Source: Pomphorhynchus laevis (taxonomy: Eukaryota; Acanthocephala; Palaeacanthocephala; Echinorhynchida; Pomphorhynchidae). From it: a stretch of 64,000 bases of DNA. The first letter of the stretch is position 1; each line of letters starts with the position of its first letter. The position numbers and the translations under genes were made by a program. The stretch is from the NCBI GenBank assembly GCA_012934845.2, contig WNNJ02003654.1:226636-290635 (forward strand), in the 5' to 3' direction. The notes under the pieces were generated by a model, which did not search any database, was not told the origin of the DNA, and saw only the letters and a list, made by a program, of their open reading frames with translations. Positions 60,161 through 64,000 of the stretch are shown piece after piece.

Positions 60161-61456
60161 TACGTTTACGCTGTGAGTTTTGTTAATACTTTTATTAAAA
60201 TATTATGTCGTTGTTTGATAAATATCAAATATACATAAATATCTTTAAATTTTTAAATAATGTTTATTCACCAAAATGCTTTTCCCAAGATGCCACTTTT
60301 TTATTTTTCAATTTTCAAATTCTTGTCTTTTACCGCGTCAAGTGTTCTAACCTTTTTTAAATGCTAAATTTATTTAATGTATCCCTTTAATTTTGTGCAT
60401 TTATGCCGATAGTGTATAAATATTTATATTATTTATGTAAATATTATCACTAATAACGGCAATGGTTTTGTTGGTAGTCACGGTGTATGGAATTAGAAGT
60501 CATGAAGATGGGATTTTGTAGCTGGTTTTCAATGCTTAATTCACCTTGTGTGACCTAGCAACTATTATGTATAATATACAAATTACAATACAAATATTGC
60601 AATATTCTCAAGTTATACCAGGTTCGATAAACGGATGTTCTGGGATACAGCCATACTTCAATTAAGTGTGTAGCCTTCTAACAACGCTATTTTCCAGTTG
60701 CCGTCTTGTCTTATAATCTACAATGCCATGATAAATTACTGCAGGGCTATTAACTACTGTAGCCTTCCAACAACGCTATTTTCCAGTTAACGTACGGTCT
60801 TATCATCTACAATGCCATGATAAACTACTGCAGACATAGCCCCGATAGCACTACTTGTTAATGCTCTTGCTGTTTTTAAAAGCTCGCATTTTTTGCAGTG
60901 TTTATCGCCTTACATCCGTTATATTCACGTGTTCGCGATTTTTATAGAATCCGTCTAAAATTTCGATTTTGCGTAAACCACACCAAGTTTTGGTATTTTA
61001 TTCACCGCTTGTATCGAACACGCAGCCTTATCACGCTGTACACGATTAATCAATAGATACTGTACAGGACAACTGTCACGAGGTCTTCGGGCTTTTGTTT
61101 CTAATGGCGTTAAAGTAATTCTTTGCGCTTAGATTTACGTTAAATTGTGAATCTATTATCATCTTTCCGTAGCTATTTTAAAAGAGATGTGACTGCAATA
61201 TTCTTAACTGTTCTTCAAAATATACTTGTTTTGAAGAACAAGAATATATTTCTTGTATTTTTATATCCTCATTAAAGATGAATTGCGTTTGACTGAAGGC
61301 AGATGGAAGCTGTATAAGAGAATGTACAACCATGGGTGAGGTGAACTACATCTATTTGCTGCAAGTGTGCGCCCAATAATCTAAAAAACTAAAAGCATAC
61401 GTAATCAAACGCAAACACAATACGTTTGATTATATTAAAACGATGTAGTATTATAC
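60161..61456. other. Intergenic sequence with an 89-bp tandem duplication
   Basis: No gene recognised. TAGCCTTC(T/C)AACAACGCTATTTTCCAGTT and ACAATGCCATGATAAA(T/C)TACTGCAG occur twice, starting at 60671 and 60760. Inverted repeats TGTTCTTCAAAA / TTTTGAAGAACA (about 61209-61240) and TAATCAAACG / CGTTTGATTA (about 61401-61432) lie just before the array. Confidence 0.45.
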
Positions 61457-61618
61457 CTGCCGCATCCATTTAGGATCCAACGAGTGCAGCGACAATTCAG
61501 CAACAACCTATGCCTAGTGTTTAAGGATGGTCCGCACAGCAATTCGATCTGGTTAAGAGCGTAAGCCTCAGACAATTAAGCAAAGTGTCGGAAACGCCTT
61601 TATTCACAATGTCACACA

Positions 61619-61710
61619 GGCAACCGAAACGACTAGTGTGTACCTCATTCTACTGATGAGTGTTGCCGGATACTCATCATTTCGATGCTGAAGTGGTCGT
61701 CTAGAAGTGA
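61619..61710 (+). ncRNA. Strand-reversed hammerhead core, unit 1, intact boxes
   Basis: Strand Y: GGCAACC-GAAA-CGACUA (61619-61635). Strand X: UCAUUCUA-CUGAUGA-GUGUUGCC (61645-61667). Strand Z: UGGUCGUC, cleavage expected after C61701, then UAGAAGUGA. Helix II joins X to Y, helix III joins Y to Z (one U-G here where unit 4 has C-G) and helix I joins X to Z. All conserved hammerhead bases are present. Confidence 0.6.
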
Positions 61711-61998
61711 CATGGTGACTAAAAGTCGTGAATCGAAGTCCAGTCTATCAAGCAACACCATTTAGTATAAATGCCGTATTTCGTAAAAAATCCTGGACCG
61801 TTGTTTACTCAGCACATCCGTGCACTACTATTATAACTGCCGCATCCATTTAGGATCCAACGAGTGCAGCGACAATTCAGCAACAACCTCTGCCTAGTGT
61901 TTAAGGATGGTCCGCACAGCAATTCGATCTGGTTAAGAGCGTAAGCCTCAGACAATTAAGCAAAGTGTCGGAAACGCCTTTATTCACAATGTCACACA

Positions 61999-62090
61999 GG
62001 CAACCGAAACGACCAGTGTGTACCTCATTCTACTAATGAGTGTTGCCGGATACTCATCATTTCGATGCTGAAGTGGTCGTCTAGAAGTGA
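61999..62090 (+). ncRNA. Strand-reversed hammerhead core, unit 2, G5A
   Basis: As unit 1, but the CUGAUGA box (62033-62039) reads CUAAUGA. G5 is essential in hammerheads, so this unit would lack its own X strand function. The Y and Z strands are intact. Confidence 0.55.
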
Positions 62091-62377
62091 CATGGTGGTG
62101 AAAGTCGTGAATCGAAGTCCAGTCTATCAAGCAACACCATTTAGTATAAATGCCGTATTTCGTAAAAAATCATGGACCGTTGTTTACTCAGCACATCCGT
62201 GCACTACTATTATAACTGCCGCATCCATTTAGGATCCAACGAGTGCAGCGACAATTCAGCAACAACCTCTGCCTAGTGTTTAAGGATGGTCCGCACAGCA
62301 ATTCGATCTGGTTAAGAGCGTAAGCCTCAGACAATTAAGCAAAGTGTCGGAAACGCCTTTATTCACAATGTCACACA

Positions 62378-62469
62378 GGCAACCGAAACGACCAGTGTGT
62401 ACCTCATTCTACTAATGAGTGTTGCCGGATACTCATCATTTCGATGCTGAAGTGGTCGTCTAGAAGTGA
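62378..62469 (+). ncRNA. Strand-reversed hammerhead core, unit 3, G5A
   Basis: Same state as unit 2: CUAAUGA at 62412-62418, GAAA at 62385-62388 and GUC ending at 62460 intact. Confidence 0.55.
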
Positions 62470-62757
62470 CATGGTGACTGAAAGTCGTGAATCGAAGTCC
62501 AGTCTATCAAGCAACACCATTTAGTATAAATGCCGTATTTCGTAAGAAATCCTGGACCGTTGTTTACTCAGCACATCCGTGCACTACTATTATACCTGCC
62601 GCATCCATTTAGGATCCAACGAGTGCAGCGACAATTCAGCAACAACCTCTGCCTAGTGTTTAAGGATGGTCCGCACAGCAATTCGATCTGGTTAAGAGCG
62701 TAAGCCTCAGACAATTAAGCAAAGTGTCGGAAACGCCTTTATTCACAATGTCACACA

Positions 62758-62849
62758 GGCAACCGAAACGACCAGTGTGTACCTCATTCTACTGATGAGT
62801 GTTGCCGGGTACTCATCATTTCGATGCTGAAGTGGTCGTCTAGAAGTGA
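62758..62849 (+). ncRNA. Strand-reversed hammerhead core, unit 4, best copy
   Basis: Y: GGCAACC (62758-62764), GAAA (62765-62768), CGACCA (62769-62774). X: UCAUUCUA (62784-62791), CUGAUGA (62792-62798), GUGUUGCC (62799-62806). Z: UGGUCGU (62833-62839), C62840 and UAGAAGUGA (62841-62849). Helix III is 7 bp without mismatch, counting the A15.1-U16.1 pair. Helix II is 7 bp with one bulged U (62800). Helix I is 5 bp, a bulged G (62846), then 3 bp. An extra helix GUACC (62779-62783) / GGUAC (62808-62812) encloses strand X. Confidence 0.65.
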
Positions 62850-62982
62850 CATGGTGACTGAAAGTCGTGTTACGAAGTCCAGTCTATCAAGCAACACCAT
62901 TTAGTATTAATGCCGTATTTCGTAAGAAATCCTGGACCGTTGTTTACTCAGCACATCCGTGCACTACTATTATATATATTAG

Positions 62983-63230
62983 TAGTGCGAAAAATCGCTT
63001 GAAACTGTGGTCCAGGAGCCTAAACTGGCTAATATTGATTTAAAATTCATATGACTGCTAAAAAACTGGACTTCGATCATCAGCTCCATCAGTCTAATGT
63101 ATCACTCAGAGACGCACTTAACCACCTAGCAGTCATCGTCAGTCGGATGAAGTGGTTAGGGTTCGTTTCGACTGCTTTTGTGATAACTATAAAGACACCA
63201 GCAATTCCCCACGGTGCTAAACAAAACTAA
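62983..63230 (-). repeat. Diverged inverted relative of the 380-bp unit
   Basis: On the minus strand this shares the unit's end (GCACTACTA), CGAAGTCCAG and the positions of all hammerhead boxes with the array units, but overall similarity is low. The far end is not sharply defined; similarity fades beyond about 63200. Confidence 0.6.
63102..63175 (-). ncRNA. Diverged strand-reversed hammerhead core
   Basis: Minus strand. Y: GCAGUC-GAAA-CGAAC (63175-63161). X: UCAUCCGA-CUGACGA-U-GACUGC (63150-63129). Z: GUGCGUC, cleavage expected between 63111 and 63110, then UCUGAGUGA. Helix II (GACUGC / GCAGUC) is perfect yet differs in sequence from the array's. Helix I keeps the 5 bp, bulged G, 3 bp plan with one mismatch. 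Helix III has one A-G mismatch within six pairs. An extra helix UAACCAC / GUGGUUA (63119-63125 with 63152-63158) again encloses X. Confidence 0.6.
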
Positions 63231-63543
63231 GGTGCAGAAAGCGTTTGTACTGGCTTGCTGCGTGTGTGGACCTTCTAGTTATTCTTTATATGTACAAATG
63301 CGTATCCGTTAGTTACGAGGGCACTGAATTAATTAATAATTATTAATTATTTTTAGAATAAATTAATTATTATTCGTTAATTACGAGGGCACCTATTTAA
63401 TATAGTGCTGTCGGCTACCATCAGCTCGTCTAGGAGTGATAAGGAAATCTGCTCTACTTGTAATCGAACTCCATTTTTTGGCAACATCTACAATTATTAA
63501 ACTGAAGCCTATTACCTCTTTAAGCAACACCATTTAGTATATA
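63231..63543. other. Intergenic sequence with short A/T repeats
   Basis: TTAGTTACGAGGGCAC and TTAATTACGAGGGCACC (63309 and 63375) frame a duplicated AATTAATTATTATT stretch. No gene is seen. Confidence 0.4.
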
Positions 63544-63837
63544 TATAGTTGTTCCTAATAAGTAAACGGGGAAAACGGACATAACTTGGTATTGTTAACC
63601 ATCACAGTCCATCAGTAATCAAATCCCTAGACCGGTTTCTGCTTATTGAGCTTCATCAGTAGGGTTCAGATTTTAAGAGTGTTCAGAGATCCTCCACCAC
63701 AGTTTAGAAGGGTCCATCACAAGGATGAAGCTCAATAAGCAGAATCCGGTCTAGGGATTTGATTATTGATGGACTGTGATGGTTTCCAATACCCAGTTAT
63801 ATCCGTTTCCCCCGTTTACTTATTAGTAACAACTATA
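63544..63837. mobile_element. Foldback element with ~114-bp arms
   Basis: Bases 63544-63657 and 63724-63837 are inverted copies with about ten mismatches (TATAGTTGTT at both outer ends, GAGCTTCATC at the inner ends). The spacer is 66 bases. It is non-coding and probably a MITE or foldback transposon, but no target duplication was fixed. Confidence 0.7.
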
Positions 63838-63949
63838 ATGCCGTATCACTCTGCGATCCGGGGGCAGGCTGCAAATACATATATATAAGAGGATTAGTCA
63901 AATCGGCGTTGCTCGAGATTGTCGTGATGACAATTCTTTCAAAATATTA

Positions 63950-63996
63950 ATAGATTTTCAAATCGAGCAATGAAATTGCTCGATTTGAAAATCTAT
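63950..63996. repeat. 22-bp perfect inverted repeat, 3-base loop
   Basis: ATAGATTTTCAAATCGAGCA plus two further bases (63950-63971), loop GAA, then the exact complement at 63975-63996. It would extrude as a tight cruciform. It has no poly-T tract or gene context that would make it a terminator. Confidence 0.9.
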
Positions 63997-64000
63997 ATAT

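Larger units (their letters stand above)
61457..62975 (+). repeat. Four 380-bp tandem units carrying strand-reversed hammerheads
   Basis: CTGCCGCATCCATTTAGGAT starts units at 61457, 61837, 62216 and 62596, so the period is 379-380 bp. The units are nearly identical and non-coding. The last ends at GCACTACTATTATA and meets an inverted diverged unit through the palindrome GCACTACTA / TAGTAGTGC at 62971-62989. Each unit holds the three strands of a hammerhead core in an unusual order (see the ncRNA entries). Unit size, tandem form and lack of ORFs resemble retrozymes, but the ribozyme architecture differs from the type III array at 30.8 kb. Confidence 0.85.

Noticed and set aside
61611-61690. 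Ordinary type I or type II hammerhead in the 380-bp unit
   Set aside because: A type II reading would need short stem I and III hairpins within the 23 nt between GAAA and CUGAUGA, and none forms. The matching strands lie downstream, in the reversed order.
63544-63837. Possible hammerhead in the foldback (GAAACCGG and CTGATGGA phrases)
   Set aside because: The phrases resemble GAAA and CUGANGA, but no complementary stem I, II or III strands surround them, and the long arms explain the structure.

Overview
This window is a repeat-dense, AT-rich piece of a eukaryotic, almost certainly metazoan (probably invertebrate) genome. The evidence is the set of decayed retroelements: APE-type LINEs with CCHC gag-like ORF1s, Penelope-like elements (PLEs) with GIY-YIG endonucleases, and a Ty3-type integrase. 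There are no operons and no compact ORFs. I could not fix the species. Apart from one long ORF pair at 18.6-20.05 kb and a 110-codon ORF at 8.0 kb, all recognisable coding sequence is mobile-element debris.

Layout. 1-8 kb: the RT part of LINE family A, a rearranged canonical PLE, and three copies of a second PLE type. 8.8-11.3 kb: decayed LINE-A. 13.9-14.9 kb: CR1/L2-like LINE remnant. 18.6-20.05 kb: a host-like, low-complexity gene copy with one in-frame stop, framed by repeat ends. 21.3-26.4 kb: two LINE-A copies head to tail plus an opposing 3' end. 27.6-29.3 kb: PLE with the same terminal motif at both ends. 30.8-32.1 kb: four 304-bp tandem units, each with a type III hammerhead ribozyme on the minus strand. 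34.6-37.9 kb: two LINE-B copies. 42.7-43.8 kb: Ty3 integrase and LINE scraps. 43.9-47.9 kb: a decayed PLE followed by the best PLE copy. In that copy the GIY-YIG domain lies N-terminal to the RT, as in the Naiad group. 46.86-59.40 kb: a near-perfect palindrome with 5.5-kb arms and a 1.55-kb spacer. 61.46-62.98 kb: four 380-bp tandem units, followed by one diverged inverted unit. 63.5-64 kb: foldback elements.

Main discovery candidate. The 380-bp units and the inverted relative contain every strand of a hammerhead ribozyme: CUGANGA, GAAA and GUC cores with three complementary helices. The strands occur in the order GAAA, CUGANGA, GUC, which is the reverse of the cyclic order in all three standard hammerhead types. 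Helices I and II, and an extra helix around the CUGANGA strand, are preserved between the two relatives by compensatory changes. A single unit can close this fold only as a pseudoknot; neighbouring units or two RNAs could close it otherwise. The window therefore holds two hammerhead classes (standard type III and strand-reversed) alongside PLEs, the retroelements already known to carry hammerheads.
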